From assembly GCF_003854935.1 (NCBI RefSeq), contig NZ_CP033970.1, positions 744,001-808,000 of the forward strand: 64,000 nucleotides of DNA, written 5' to 3'. Shown in pieces: positions 46,418 to 56,452 of this stretch. The translations under genes were made by a program, and so were the position numbers. Position 1 is the stretch's first letter; each line of letters opens with the position of its first letter. The DNA is from Cupriavidus pauculus (GTDB taxonomy: Bacteria > Pseudomonadota > Gammaproteobacteria > Burkholderiales > Burkholderiaceae). The notes below the pieces were generated by a model, which saw only the letters and a program-made list of their open reading frames with translations, made no database searches and was not told the DNA's origin.

Positions 46418-48103
46418 CTAGTTCGCCCAGGACACGGATAGCCAGTACTGCACGGGTTTCTTGCCGGGGTCGACCCATGAGGTGGAGGAAAAGCCGTATG
46501 CCTTGGATACCGAGGCCGAGAACGTGGCGCCGAACGATGTCAGCCATTCCACGCTCAGGCCGTAGCCGGACAGGATGCGTCGGTTGGTGACACCGGGGAT
46601 GCCGACGTAGCCGGATTCCCAGCGGCTCCAGGGCTTGTGATTGACCTTGCCGATCGCGAAGTCCGAGAACAGGCCGAACTGGAGCTGATTGCCGGCGACG
46701 ATCGGCACGCGCTTGTGGACGCCGAGATTGAGGATCACGCCGTCATCGAACGACCCTTCGTCGGCCCGGTAGGCGCGCACGGCGCCGGGGCCGCCCACGC
46801 TGAGCTTCTCGCTGGGGTCCAGGTTGGTACTGGCGTACTGGCCGTTCGCGCGCCCGGACAGGAAGAAGTCGCCGCTGGTGTTCAGTGCATAGGTGCCGAA
46901 GGCCGACACGCCGAGCTTGCCGTAATGGTCCTTGCGATTGACCGCCGCGTCGGTGGCCGGGGAACTGCTGCGCCGACGGCCGGCCGTCAGGGCCACTTCG
47001 CCGCTCCAGATGTTGGTACGCAGTTGCTGCGCCCGGTCGCCATTGTTCCCCTGCAGCGAGAAGCGGAAGGCATCGAGCGTGCTGTGCGAGAACGCATTCT
47101 CGAAGTCGACATACGACGTCGACGTGCGGCTGTGCAGGTAGGAGCCGCCGACCCACACGTTGCGGTCGAGCCCGCGCGTGATGGGGTAGCTCAGCCCGAG
47201 CTGCGCGGTGTTGGCCACGCCGGCCAGCCGCGTGGAGGCGTTGATCGTGTACTGCTGGCGCGTGAAGCCGCCCGTAAGGCGCAGCCCGTCGTCGAAGATC
47301 GGGATGCTGCCGGTCAGCGACCCGGTCCACATGCGTTTCTCGGTGCCGGTCAGCGTCAGCGCGTAGCTTTCGCCCAGCCCGAAGAAGTTGTTGCCGGAGC
47401 CGGTCACGCCGAGTCGGGTGAGACCTGTTGCCTCGATACCCTGGTTGTCGATGAAGATGTCGCCGCTCAAGGGCTTGCCGCGCTGCTGCAGGCTGAACAG
47501 CACGTCGATGCCGCCCAGCGCGCCACCGGACGAGAACTGCGGCGCCTTGGCAATCGCCACGCCGGGCACGTCCTGCAGGAGCTGCGTGGTGCGTTCCAGC
47601 CGCGACGTCTGCAGTACGCAGACGCGGTCGAGCGTGTCGGCACCACAGAGTGCCTTCGTGATGAGCCGATAGAGCCGGGCATCCTTCACGCGCGACTTGT
47701 TGTCGATCTTGACTTCATGAATGCGGCCAGGAAAGGCCGTGAATTTCAGCGGCGCGCCTTGCCGGCTCGCCTGCCAGTCTGGCTCGGTCACGAGGACCTG
47801 GCCGACGGGATAGCCGCCCTGGCGCAACGCATTGGTGAGGCTGTCCGACCATTGCCCGACGGCTTCGAGGGTCGTCGGCGTGTCGCCCAGCGTGGCGGAA
47901 GCCTTGCGAAGAACGCCGACGATGTCGTCGTGTGCGCGGCTGCCCGCCGGGACGACGTCAAAGGCGACGTTGGCGGCGGCAATGCCAGTCTGCGTGATGG
48001 GTGGTGTTTCCGACTGCGCCTGCACAGGCGCGACGGCGATTAGCAGCGTGGTGCACAGGCAGCGCATGAGCATGCGCGTACGGCTGGCATGCTGCCGGAG
48101 CAT
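46418..48103 (-). CDS. TpsB outer-membrane transporter (ShlB/FhaC/HMW1B type)
   Basis: This 561-residue protein has a signal peptide (MLMRCLCTTLLIAVAPVQAQ), a POTRA-containing region (FTAFPGRIHEVKIDNKSRV, RLERTTQLLQDVPGVAIA) and a C-terminal 16-stranded barrel with the VRAYRADEG block in place of the common VRGYxE, ending in WLSVSWAN with a terminal aromatic/Asn. It should secrete the TpsA adhesin across the outer membrane. I chose ATG 48103; 48073 and 48067 are also possible, and an upstream frame to 48361 does not look like protein. It follows tpsA after 354 bases. Confidence 0.9.
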   Translation of the reverse strand: MLRQHASRTRMLMRCLCTTLLIAVAPVQAQSETPPITQTGIAAANVAFDVVPAGSRAHDDIVGVLRKASATLGDTPTTLEAVGQWSDSLTNALRQGGYPVGQVLVTEPDWQASRQGAPLKFTAFPGRIHEVKIDNKSRVKDARLYRLITKALCGADTLDRVCVLQTSRLERTTQLLQDVPGVAIAKAPQFSSGGALGGIDVLFSLQQRGKPLSGDIFIDNQGIEATGLTRLGVTGSGNNFFGLGESYALTLTGTEKRMWTGSLTGSIPIFDDGLRLTGGFTRQQYTINASTRLAGVANTAQLGLSYPITRGLDRNVWVGGSYLHSRTSTSYVDFENAFSHSTLDAFRFSLQGNNGDRAQQLRTNIWSGEVALTAGRRRSSSPATDAAVNRKDHYGKLGVSAFGTYALNTSGDFFLSGRANGQYASTNLDPSEKLSVGGPGAVRAYRADEGSFDDGVILNLGVHKRVPIVAGNQLQFGLFSDFAIGKVNHKPWSRWESGYVGIPGVTNRRILSGYGLSVEWLTSFGATFSASVSKAYGFSSTSWVDPGKKPVQYWLSVSWAN

Positions 48104-48333
48104 GGTTTCGATGGTTTTCAAGATTTTCCAGAACCGGTCGAGACATCTTGCATGTCCGATTCTGCTCAGAGAGCGTTCATGCAAGTCAGCGTAACGGCGC
48201 AGCGGCCACTGGCTAATAGCCGTTTTACGAAATCTCGACGTGGACCCGAGCGTTAGGCGCATACCCAGCATCTCCCACCCCATGCATGTGAGCGGAGTGT
48301 GGCAGGGAATGTGCGCGTTCGAAATGAAAATGG

Positions 48334-48376
48334 TCCGAATCAGTTTCCGCATCGACAGCATCGGAAACTGATCGGA
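48334..48376 (-). promoter_or_regulatory. Hairpin in the tpsA-tpsB gap
   Basis: The sequence TCAGTTTCC (48340-48348) pairs with GGAAACTGA (48363-48371) and the outer TCCGA/TCGGA extends it with one bulge. On the minus strand it is followed by ATTTTCATTT. It may attenuate transcription from the abundant adhesin gene into tpsB. Nothing else is clear in the 48104-48457 gap. Confidence 0.45.
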
Positions 48377-48457
48377 ACCGCTGGTTCTTGTTGAATGATT
48401 GGACCCATGGCGGGCGCCAATATGCCGGCGCCTTTCGACGCCGGCACATGGCTATCG

Positions 48458-51400
48458 TCAGCCGCCGATACCGCCTGCCGTACCCGGCGTAGCCGAGACG
48501 GTGGAGCTGGTGCTTGCTGCTGGCGCAGCGTCACTCTTCAACCAGCCGTGGCTCTTCACGACGTAGCGCTTGCCATTCGGCGCGCCGGCCTCGGTGTAGA
48601 AGAACTCGCGTGTCTCCATGTTCACCGCCAGATCGGCCTTGGTCTTGGTGACGGGGTCCTCGTAGACGAAGTGCTTCGTCCCGTTGGCGCCGTCCCGCAA
48701 CGTCAGCGTGCGCTCGACAGTCCCGGTCTTGGTCTTCACCTGGACCGTGGCCGTCGTGCCCTTCACCTGGACGGTGGCACCCGACATCAGCGCACCTTCC
48801 CACGCCTTGTCCTCATCGGACTCGACCGTCAGCGGCACCGGGGCATCGAGGTACCAGCTTGCGTCGGCCAGGTCGTCGATCACGTAGGCAAGGATACCGC
48901 CCGCGCCAACCGCGCCCATGATTGCACCGGCCGTGGCACCCGAGTTGGAGCCACCCGAGCCCGAACCACCGGAGCCGTCCGAACCACCGTCAGGCGTCTT
49001 GTCGCCGCCGTCGGAGCCGTTGCCACCGTTCGAGCCGTTACCGCCGTCGGAGCCGTTACCGCCGTCGGAGCCGTTGCCGTTGCCGTCGGGGCCGTTGCCG
49101 TTGCCGTCAGGGCCATTGCCGTTCCCATCGGGGCCGTTGCCATTGCCGTCCGGGCCGTTGCCGTTACCGTCGGGGCCGTTGCCATTGCCGTCGGGACCGT
49201 TGCCATTGCCGTCGGGACCGTTGCCATTGCCGTCGGGACCGTTACCGTTCCCATCGGGGCCATTGCCGTTCCCGTCCGGGCCATTGCCGTTTCCGTCGGG
49301 GCCGTTGCCGTTACCGTCCGGGCCGTTGCCGTTACCGTCGGGGCCGTTGCCATTGCCGTCGGGGCCGTTGCCATTGCCGTCGGGACCGTTACCGTTCCCA
49401 TCGGGGCCATTGCCGTTCCCGTCCGGGCCATTGCCGTTTCCGTCGGGGCCGTTGCCGTTACCGTCCGGGCCGTTGCCATTGCCATCGGGGCCGTTGCCAT
49501 TGCCGTCGGGGCCGTTACCGTTCCCATCGGGGCCATTGCCGTTCCCATCGGGGCCATTGCCGTTCCCGTCGGGACCGTTGCCATTGCCGTCGGGACCGTT
49601 TCCGTTCCCGTCGGGGCCATTGCCATTGCCGTCGGGGCCGTTGCCGTTCCCGTCGGGGCCGTTGCCGTTCCCGTCGGGGCCGTTGCCGTTCCCATCGGGG
49701 CCATTGCCGTTCCCGTCGGGACCGTTGCCATTGCCGTCGGGACCGTTTCCGTTCCCGTCGGGGCCATTGCCATTGCCATCGGGGCCGTTGCCATTGCCGT
49801 CGGGGCCGTTGCCGTTCCCGTCGGGGCCGTTGCCGTTCCCATCGGGGCCGTTACCGTTGCCATCGGGGCCGTTGCCATTGCCGTCCGGGCCGTTACCGTT
49901 CCCGTCGGGGCCGTTGCCGTTACCGTCGGGGCCGTTACCGTTCCCATCGGGGCCATTGCCGTTGCCATCGGGGCCGTTGCCATTGCCGTCGGGGCCATTG
50001 CCGTTCCCATCCGGGCCGTTGCCGTTACCGTCGGGACCGTTGCCATTGCCATCCGGGCCATTGCCGTTACCGTCGGGGCCGTTGCCGTTCCCGTCCGGGC
50101 CATTGCCGTTGCCGTCGGGACCGTTGCCGTTCCCATCGGGGCCGTTGCCGTTCCCGTCCGGGCCATTGCCGTTCCCATCGGGACCGTTGCCGTTGCCGTC
50201 GGGGCCGTTACCGTTCCCATCGGGGCCGTTGCCGTTACCGTCCGGGCCGTTGCCGTTGCCGTCGGGGCCGTTACCGTTCCCATCGGGGCCGTTGCCGTTG
50301 CCATCGGGGCCGTTGCCGTTCCCGTCCGGGCCGTTACCGTTGCCGTCCGGGCCGTTGCCGTTCCCATCGGGGCCGTTGCCGTTCCCGTCCGGGCCGTTGC
50401 CATTGCCGTCCGGGCCGTTGCCGTTGCCGTCGGGGCCATTGCCGTTCCCATCGGGGCCGTTGCCATTGCCGTCGGGGCCGTTACCGTTCCCGTCGGGACC
50501 GTTGCCATTGCCATCCGGGCCGTTGCCGTTCCCATCGGGGCCGTTGCCGTTACCGTCCGGGCCGTTGCCGTTCCCATCGGGGCCGTTGCCGTTACCGTCC
50601 GGGCCATTGCCGTTCCCGTCGGGACCGTTGCCATTGCCATCCGGGCCATTGCCGTTCCCATCGGGGCCGTTGCCATTGCCGTCCGGGCCGTTGCCGTTCC
50701 CGTCGGGACCGTTGCCATTGCCATCGGGACCGTTGCCGTTCCCGTCGGGACCGTTGCCATTGCCGTCCGGGCCATTGCCGTTCCCATCGGGGCCGTTGCC
50801 GTTGCCGTCTGGGCCGTTGCCATTGCCGTCGGGACCGTTACCGTTGCCGTCCGGGCCATTGCCGTTGCCGTCGGGACCGTTGCCGTTCCCGTCAGGGCCG
50901 TTGCCATTGCCGTCCGGGCCGTTGCCGTTACCATCCGGGCCGTTGCCGTTGCCGTCGGGACCGTTACCGTTACCGTCGGGGCCATTGCCGTTACCGTCGG
51001 GGCCGTTGCCATTGCCGTCTGGGCCGTTGCCGTTGCCGTCCGGGCCGTTACCGTTCCCGTCGGGGCCGTTGCCGTTACCGTCCGGGCCATTGCCGTTACC
51101 GTCCGGGCCATTGCCGTTACCGTCGGGACCGTTGCCGTTACCGTCGGGGCCGTTGCCGTTGCCGTCAGGACCGTTGCCATTGCCATCCGGGCCGTTGCCA
51201 TTGCCGTCGGGGCCGTTACCGTTGCCGTCGGGGCCGTTGCCGTTCCCATCGGGGCCGTTGCCGTTCCCATCGGGGCCGTTGCCATTGCCGTCCGGGCCGT
51301 TACCGTTCCCGTCGGGGCCGTTGCCGTTACCGTCCGGGCCATTGCCGTTGCCGTCGGGACCGTTGCCGTTACCGTCGGGGCCGTTACCGTTGCCGTCCGG

Positions 51401-54400
51401 GCCATTGCCGTTGCCGTCGGGACCGTTGCCGTTACCGTCGGGGCCGTTACCGTTGCCGTCCGGGCCATTGCCGTTGCCGTCCGGGCCATTGCCGTTGCCG
51501 TCGGGGCCGTTACCGTTCCCGTCGGGGCCATTGCCGTTCCCATCGGGGCCGTTGCCGTTGCCATCGGGGCCATTGCCGTTCCCATCGGGACCGTTGCCGT
51601 TGCCGTCGGGGCCATTGCCATTGCCGTCGGGGCCGTTACCGTTCCCGTCGGGGCCATTGCCGTTCCCGTCGGGACCGTTGCCATTGCCGTCAGGGCCGTT
51701 ACCGTTGCCATCGGGACCGTTGCCATTGCCGTCCGGGCCATTGCCGTTACCGTCAGTCCCGTTGCCATTGCCATCGGTAGGCGCGACGCGATCGCCGGTC
51801 AGGATGTGGATGGCACCGTTTCCGTTTACCCGCATGCGGCCTTCTAGCGCGTGGTCGCGGCCGTCGGGGGCGGCGCCCGTCAGGACGGCAGTACCGTTGC
51901 CGTTCACGGTAATGTTGCTGGTGGTGCCCACGCGCACGCCGATGCCCGCGTCACCGCCACCGCTGGAGGTGCCGGTAGCGTTCATGTAGGCGTTGTCGGT
52001 GATGTTGACGCCACCCTGGAAATGGACCCCTTCACGGTACCGCGAATCGCCAGTGATGTCGGTCTTCACGTTTCCAGAGAGATTCAGGCTGGAGTTGGAT
52101 GCGAAGCGCACGCCGGCTGAGGTGGCGGTGTTGGCGCGCGACGTGCCCGAAACGTTGATTCGAGCATCGTCAGTGGCGTTGATGACGGTTTGGATCAGTA
52201 CGCCGTCCTGGGTATCCGACTGGCCGGTCATGTCGACGGTCGCGTTTCCCGACATATTCAACGTACCTTGCCAACGTACACCGGCGGCCTTGGGTCCGTC
52301 GCCGTTGACTGTCAGCTTGCTGTCTCCGGACATGGATCCTTGGCCAAGGATACCCACGCCGGCCCATTCGGGATTCGATCCGTTACCGCTGCCGCTGAGA
52401 TTCAGCGTGGCATTGTTCTGCAGGTTATACCGAAGTGTGTCGAAGAATATGCCTGGCTCGTTGTTCGATGTACCGTTGAGATTCACCGCACCGTTGTCCG
52501 AGATATTGATAGACGTCGCACCGCAGGCTCGAATACCATCCGCGTAGTTGCCTACGCCGGTAATGTTGACGACCCCGTTGCCCGAGACCGAGATGCTGCT
52601 GGTCGCGTAATTGCCACCCAGGATCGTCACGCCTTGCGAGTCGATTCCTGAGCCCGTGGAGTGGCCTTCGATATCCAGCGAGGCGTTGTTGTTGACTGTA
52701 ATCTTGAGCGTGTTGAGACGGATGCCCGAGTACAAACGGCCCGTCGTGTTGCCAATCAAGCTGACGGCGGCATCATCATTGAGGGTAAGAACGCCGCGGT
52801 GCATGATGCCGTCGTAGCCGCCACCTTCCCCATGGATGACCAGTTGTGATCCTCCGGAGATCGTAAGGTTGGATCCGTTGTCAATATAGACGCCGGTCTG
52901 CGAGCGGGAACTGCCATAGATGGAAAGGCTGCCACCCACCTGCGTCAGGGCGGTGTTCATATACACGCCAGTGCTGCCGGCGCTAAAGCCGGTAATGGTG
53001 CCGCCGCCGATATTTGCCAGGGTGCCGCTTATGTTGATGGCATGGCCGCTTGAGGCGCTTGTCGTGTCCCCGTACGCCGTTAACCGTCCGCCATTCAAGT
53101 CGATGGTTCTGCCGCTTGCTTGGAAAACGGTGCCATATCCGCCGCCCATCCCCGAGGTCAGATTCAGATTCAGCGCATCGGAGGTGGACGTGATATTGCC
53201 GTTGAGGGTAATCGATCTGTTTGCCACCAGCGTGAGATTCGCCGCGCCGCCGCCGGTCTTTGTAATGTCGGCACCGGTGTTCTGCACGATGTTCCCGGTC
53301 GCCGTACCTGAGCTGCCCGTGGTGATCGTGACGTCGGTGCCTGCGTTCAGGGCGTCGTTGATGGACGTGTTGCGAACCGTGGCGGTGCTGCCCGTGGGCG
53401 TGAAGCCACCCGAGACGCTACCGCTGTAGCCAGCATCGTTACCTGTGCCGATGGTGATGTTGGTCGGATCGATCAACCATTCGCCAGACTTGCCGTTCGG
53501 CGCTGAGGCAGTGATCGTGCCCTGGACGTTGAGGTCGTGGGCTGACGTCTCCACGAACCCGCCATCGCCATGCCGTGCACCCGCATCGACCCGCGCGTTG
53601 ACACCCACCTGCGTGAAGTTGGCAAAACCAGCACCGTCCTGCAGCAGCTTGCGTGCTTCGGTGCCTTCCAGCTTGCCGAGCGAGTCACCACCAAGGATGA
53701 CCTTGCCGCCAGCCGAGTCGCCCGAAGCGTCGATCGAAGCGCTGTCGAACAGGCCGACGCGGTCGCCGGCCAGTACCACCGTGCCGCCTGGCCGCCGTTG
53801 CGGTTGGAGGCGTCGATGCGGCCGGTCATGACCACGTCACCGGTCTTGCCAGCATCGGCCACGACCGTGCCGGCGCGGACCACGCCGGACAGGTTCACCA
53901 CCGTATTGAGCAGCGTGTCCTTGCCGCGCGCGGTAATGAGGACCGTGCCGTCTTGTGCATGGATGTTGCCGCTGTTTTCCGCCAGCGCGTTGGCGGTGGC
54001 GTCGTTGAGGACGAGGGAAATGCCCTGGCCGTTGTGCAGGGCCACCGTGGCGCTATCGCCAGCGGCCAGCAGGACTTGGCCGCCCGGGCCGGTCTTGATG
54101 TCGCCCGCGTTGCGGACCTGGTCGCCCATGAAGGTCACATAGCCTTGGGCGTTGATCGAACCTTCGTTGATGATGCCGGCCTGCGTGCCGGTGGCACTCA
54201 GTGCCAGCGGGCTGCCGGCCATGAAGGCGTTGGAGTCGATGGACTTGGTGGTGGCCAGCAGCGAGCCGACGTTCACCACTGCGCCTCGGCCGAACAGCAC
54301 GCCGTTGGCGTTCTGGATCAGCACCTGCCCGTTGGCGAGCAGCGAGCCGTGGATATTGGAGGGGAGGCCACCCGTGACCCGGTTCAGCGCCTGGGCCTGT

Positions 54401-54762
54401 GCGTTGGGCTGGTTGAACTGGACCGTATTGCCTTGGCCGATGCTGAAGCTGTTCCAGTCGATGACAGCGCGCTGGCTGCCCTGATTGATGGTCATCGTCG
54501 AGCCATTGGGCTGCGAGATGGTGGCCTGGCCGGCCACGACGTTGCCCTGGGTCGGGAGTCCTTGGGCACGGGCTTCGTCCATGTCCCAGGCAAACAGGGC
54601 GAGGGCGATGGCCGTCATCGCCGATACCACGCCCAGTTGGGGCGATGCCTCCGCAGCGGCGCCTTCACCAGGCGCCTTGCCGCGGCTCTTCACATTTTCC
54701 GCAACGGCCACAAGCATGCCGAGATGCTTGCTGAATACGCGGCGATACCGATTCTTGTTCAT
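48458..54762 (-). CDS. TpsA two-partner-secretion adhesin with 129 heptapeptide repeats, apparent frameshift
   Basis: With one base restored the product is about 2101 residues. The N-terminus is an extended signal peptide (MNKNRYRRVFSKHLGMLVAVAE, then a hydrophobic stretch). The TPS/haemagglutination domain at about 68-330 shows QALNRVTGGLPSNIHG and QNANGVLFGRGAVVNVGSLLA. After RNGGQ the frame changes near 53787-53789; restoring one G gives GGTVVLAGDRVGLFD, as expected of the family. A right-handed beta-helix rich in N-x-S/T follows to about residue 990, then 903 residues of PDGNGNG-type repeats, NGSDGG units, a glycine-rich hydrophobic segment (GAIMGAVGAGGILAYVI) and a C-terminal domain of about 150 residues that I do not recognise. 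It is the cargo of the TpsB at 46418 and the probable substrate of the glycosyltransferases. Confidence 0.9.
49070..51778 (-). repeat. 129 tandem 21-base repeats coding for (T/P)DGNGNG
   Basis: The 2709 bases equal exactly 129 units of 21. In protein order the first two units are TDGNGNG and the rest PDGNGNG, without any amino-acid change. Codon third positions vary (GGC/GGG/GGT/GGA, AAC/AAT, GAC/GAT, CCC/CCG). Blocks of seven units recur with a spacing of 147 bases, for example 49235 and 49382, and 49568 and 49715. The translated array is acidic, has 258 Asn and no hydrophobic residue, and would be an extended stalk. Long reading frames on the other strand here are a by-product of the repeat. 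Confidence 0.97.
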
Positions 54763-55458
54763 GACTGCTTGCTCTCTATTTCTCAGAACCCTGCTGCATC
54801 TGGCAGCGACCCAACTCGCAGGCGTTGCCCGCCTGCAGAGGCGGCGGTAAGGCCTGGTGTCTCGTTCTGGAAGCGGAGGCCGTCGGTGCCGGAAGGGCAG
54901 GACGGACGAGTTCCGCTACTCCACGCACCGAATCGTATGAGCGCGTGGAGCGAGCAAAAATCGTAAAAACTCTAAAGATGGGGATCTGAGAGAAAATCAG
55001 ACGGCGGCGAATGGGTCGCCTGATTTGAATGCGGGAAATAAAATAGTAATTCGACTAAAACGTGGGACAGGTCCTCAAGAAACGCCCAGATCGGCCCGAC
55101 ATCGGCCGTCCGCCAGGGCAGCGCGAATTGCGACCTTGCGCGTCACATCTGAAAAAGAAAATAGAAAAGTTTCCATCCCGCAAAAGATGACGAGTCCTTA
55201 GGCTTCGTCTGGACCGCGTGGCGTCCAGCCGGATCGCCAATCAGAATCTGCCTACGCCTTCCTGATGCTTGCGGTATCGGCCGGGCGGCCCCGCCCGCCG
55301 CGGCGCCATCGCCGGTCCTACGCCAGACTCCCTTCCGCTGCCTTGCCGCAGCAGACCCACCGCATGCCAAGCGTGCCGATCCCCAATGGCCTGGCGATTC
55401 GCCAGCGATGCTTTCCATGCGGCCGCCGCCCTCATCCGAAAACTCTGGGAAACGCACT
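54763..55458. other. Divergent regulatory region between tpsA and a response regulator gene
   Basis: This gap of 696 bases has no convincing gene. It contains AT-rich stretches at about 54955-55060 and 55144-55175 in otherwise GC-rich DNA, as expected for the tpsA promoter, but I cannot assign exact boxes. Confidence 0.5.
54994..55026. promoter_or_regulatory. Inverted repeat upstream of tpsA
   Basis: AAATCAG (54994-55000) and CTGATTT (55020-55026) are perfect arms; GCG/CGC lies inside. It is about 230 bases upstream of the tpsA start and may bind a regulator such as the divergent NarL-type protein. Confidence 0.3.
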
Positions 55459-56106
55459 ATGCCCACCATACGCGTCATGCTCGCGGACGATCACCCATTC
55501 ATCGTGTTCGGCGTGCGGGAGATATTAAGCCGGCAACTGGGCTTCAGCGTGGTCGCCGAGGCGGCCAATCCGCCGGGATTGATGGATAACCTGTCCCGCA
55601 TCGAGTGCGACGTGGTGATTACCGATTTCTCGATGCCGGGCAGCGGCGTGCCCGACGGGCTGGTCCTGCTGAACGCCATCCGCGCCAAGTTTCCGGCGGT
55701 GCGGATCGTGGTGCTGACGATGCTGGACAACCCCGGGCTGTTGCTCAGCATGCGCCGGGCCGGCGCGCTGGCCTTGCTGAACAAGCGCGACGACATGCGC
55801 GAGCTGCCCGCCGCCGTGATTGCCGCCTTCCAGGGGCGCGAGCATCTGGGCGCGACGATGCGGCGGGCCATCACCCGGCCCGGCCCCGGCACGTCGCAGA
55901 ACGGGTCGCTGGACACGCTGAGCCCGCGCGAGATGGAAGTGCTGCGGCTCTATGTCGGCGGCATGACCACGTCGGAAGTGGCCCGGCACCTGAACCGCAG
56001 CATCAATACGGTCAGCACGCAGAAGCACAGCGCCATGCGCAAGCTGGGGGTCAAGAACGACGCCGAGCTGTTCGACTATGCGTCCGAGCACGGGCTGCGG
56101 GCGTAG
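55459..56106 (+). CDS. NarL/FixJ-family response regulator
   Basis: This 215-residue regulator has an N-terminal receiver with ADDHPFIVFGVREIL, phospho-acceptor Asp56 (ITDFSMPG) and Lys in LLNKRDDM, then a LuxR-type helix-turn-helix (LSPREMEVLRLYVGGMTTSEVARHLNRSINTVSTQKHSAMRKLGV). The block resembles RcsB/BvgA-like regulators. No histidine kinase gene is adjacent. It is divergent from tpsA and could control it. The ATG at 55459 follows GGGAAA. Confidence 0.92.
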   Translation: MPTIRVMLADDHPFIVFGVREILSRQLGFSVVAEAANPPGLMDNLSRIECDVVITDFSMPGSGVPDGLVLLNAIRAKFPAVRIVVLTMLDNPGLLLSMRRAGALALLNKRDDMRELPAAVIAAFQGREHLGATMRRAITRPGPGTSQNGSLDTLSPREMEVLRLYVGGMTTSEVARHLNRSINTVSTQKHSAMRKLGVKNDAELFDYASEHGLRA

Positions 56107-56452
56107 CGGATGCGGTAAACTACCGGCCTTCCGCCGCACCGTGCGTGCCGGTGCTGCCTTTTCAGGCACCCGGACCTGCGCCGATGTCGAAGCAGGTGAC
56201 GGCGGCGCATCATCACCGGGCCCCCGCGCCCGCGCCCCCCTGGCTTGCCTGTGCCCGCTCACAGCATTCGCCGATTCGCTTCGACCCTCGATCCGGGCGC
56301 CGTGCCAACTGGCCGGCGCATTCGCCGGATAACGCCCTGCGTCCTTCTTGCCGAAGGACTTCCGCGCAGGACTGGAACCCCTCAGGTACTTGCCTGAACC
56401 GACCCTTCCGGCGCCCCGCGCCGGATGCGATCCGTATTCCGGAGGACAACTC
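56107..56452. other. Intergenic region before the porin gene
   Basis: This stretch of 346 bases has no convincing gene. It is C-rich in the middle, and its final part carries the porin ribosome site GGAGGA at 56441-56446. Confidence 0.45.

Noticed and set aside
48104-48361. N-terminal extension of TpsB from 48361
   Set aside because: It would put about 86 residues of unlikely sequence and the intercistronic hairpin region before a clear signal peptide.
49070-51778. CRISPR-like array
   Set aside because: The units are contiguous 21-base repeats in a coding frame, with no unique spacers and no cas genes.
48395-51989. Very long open frames on the plus strand (about 950-1150 codons) with VGAVAVAVG-, PSGPLPFPSG- and RCRYRRGRC-like repeats, and a minus-strand frame of MATAPTGT-like repeats
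   Set aside because: A 21-base repeat without stops in any frame keeps all phases open. Only the minus-strand (T/P)DGNGNG frame joins real protein domains on both sides.
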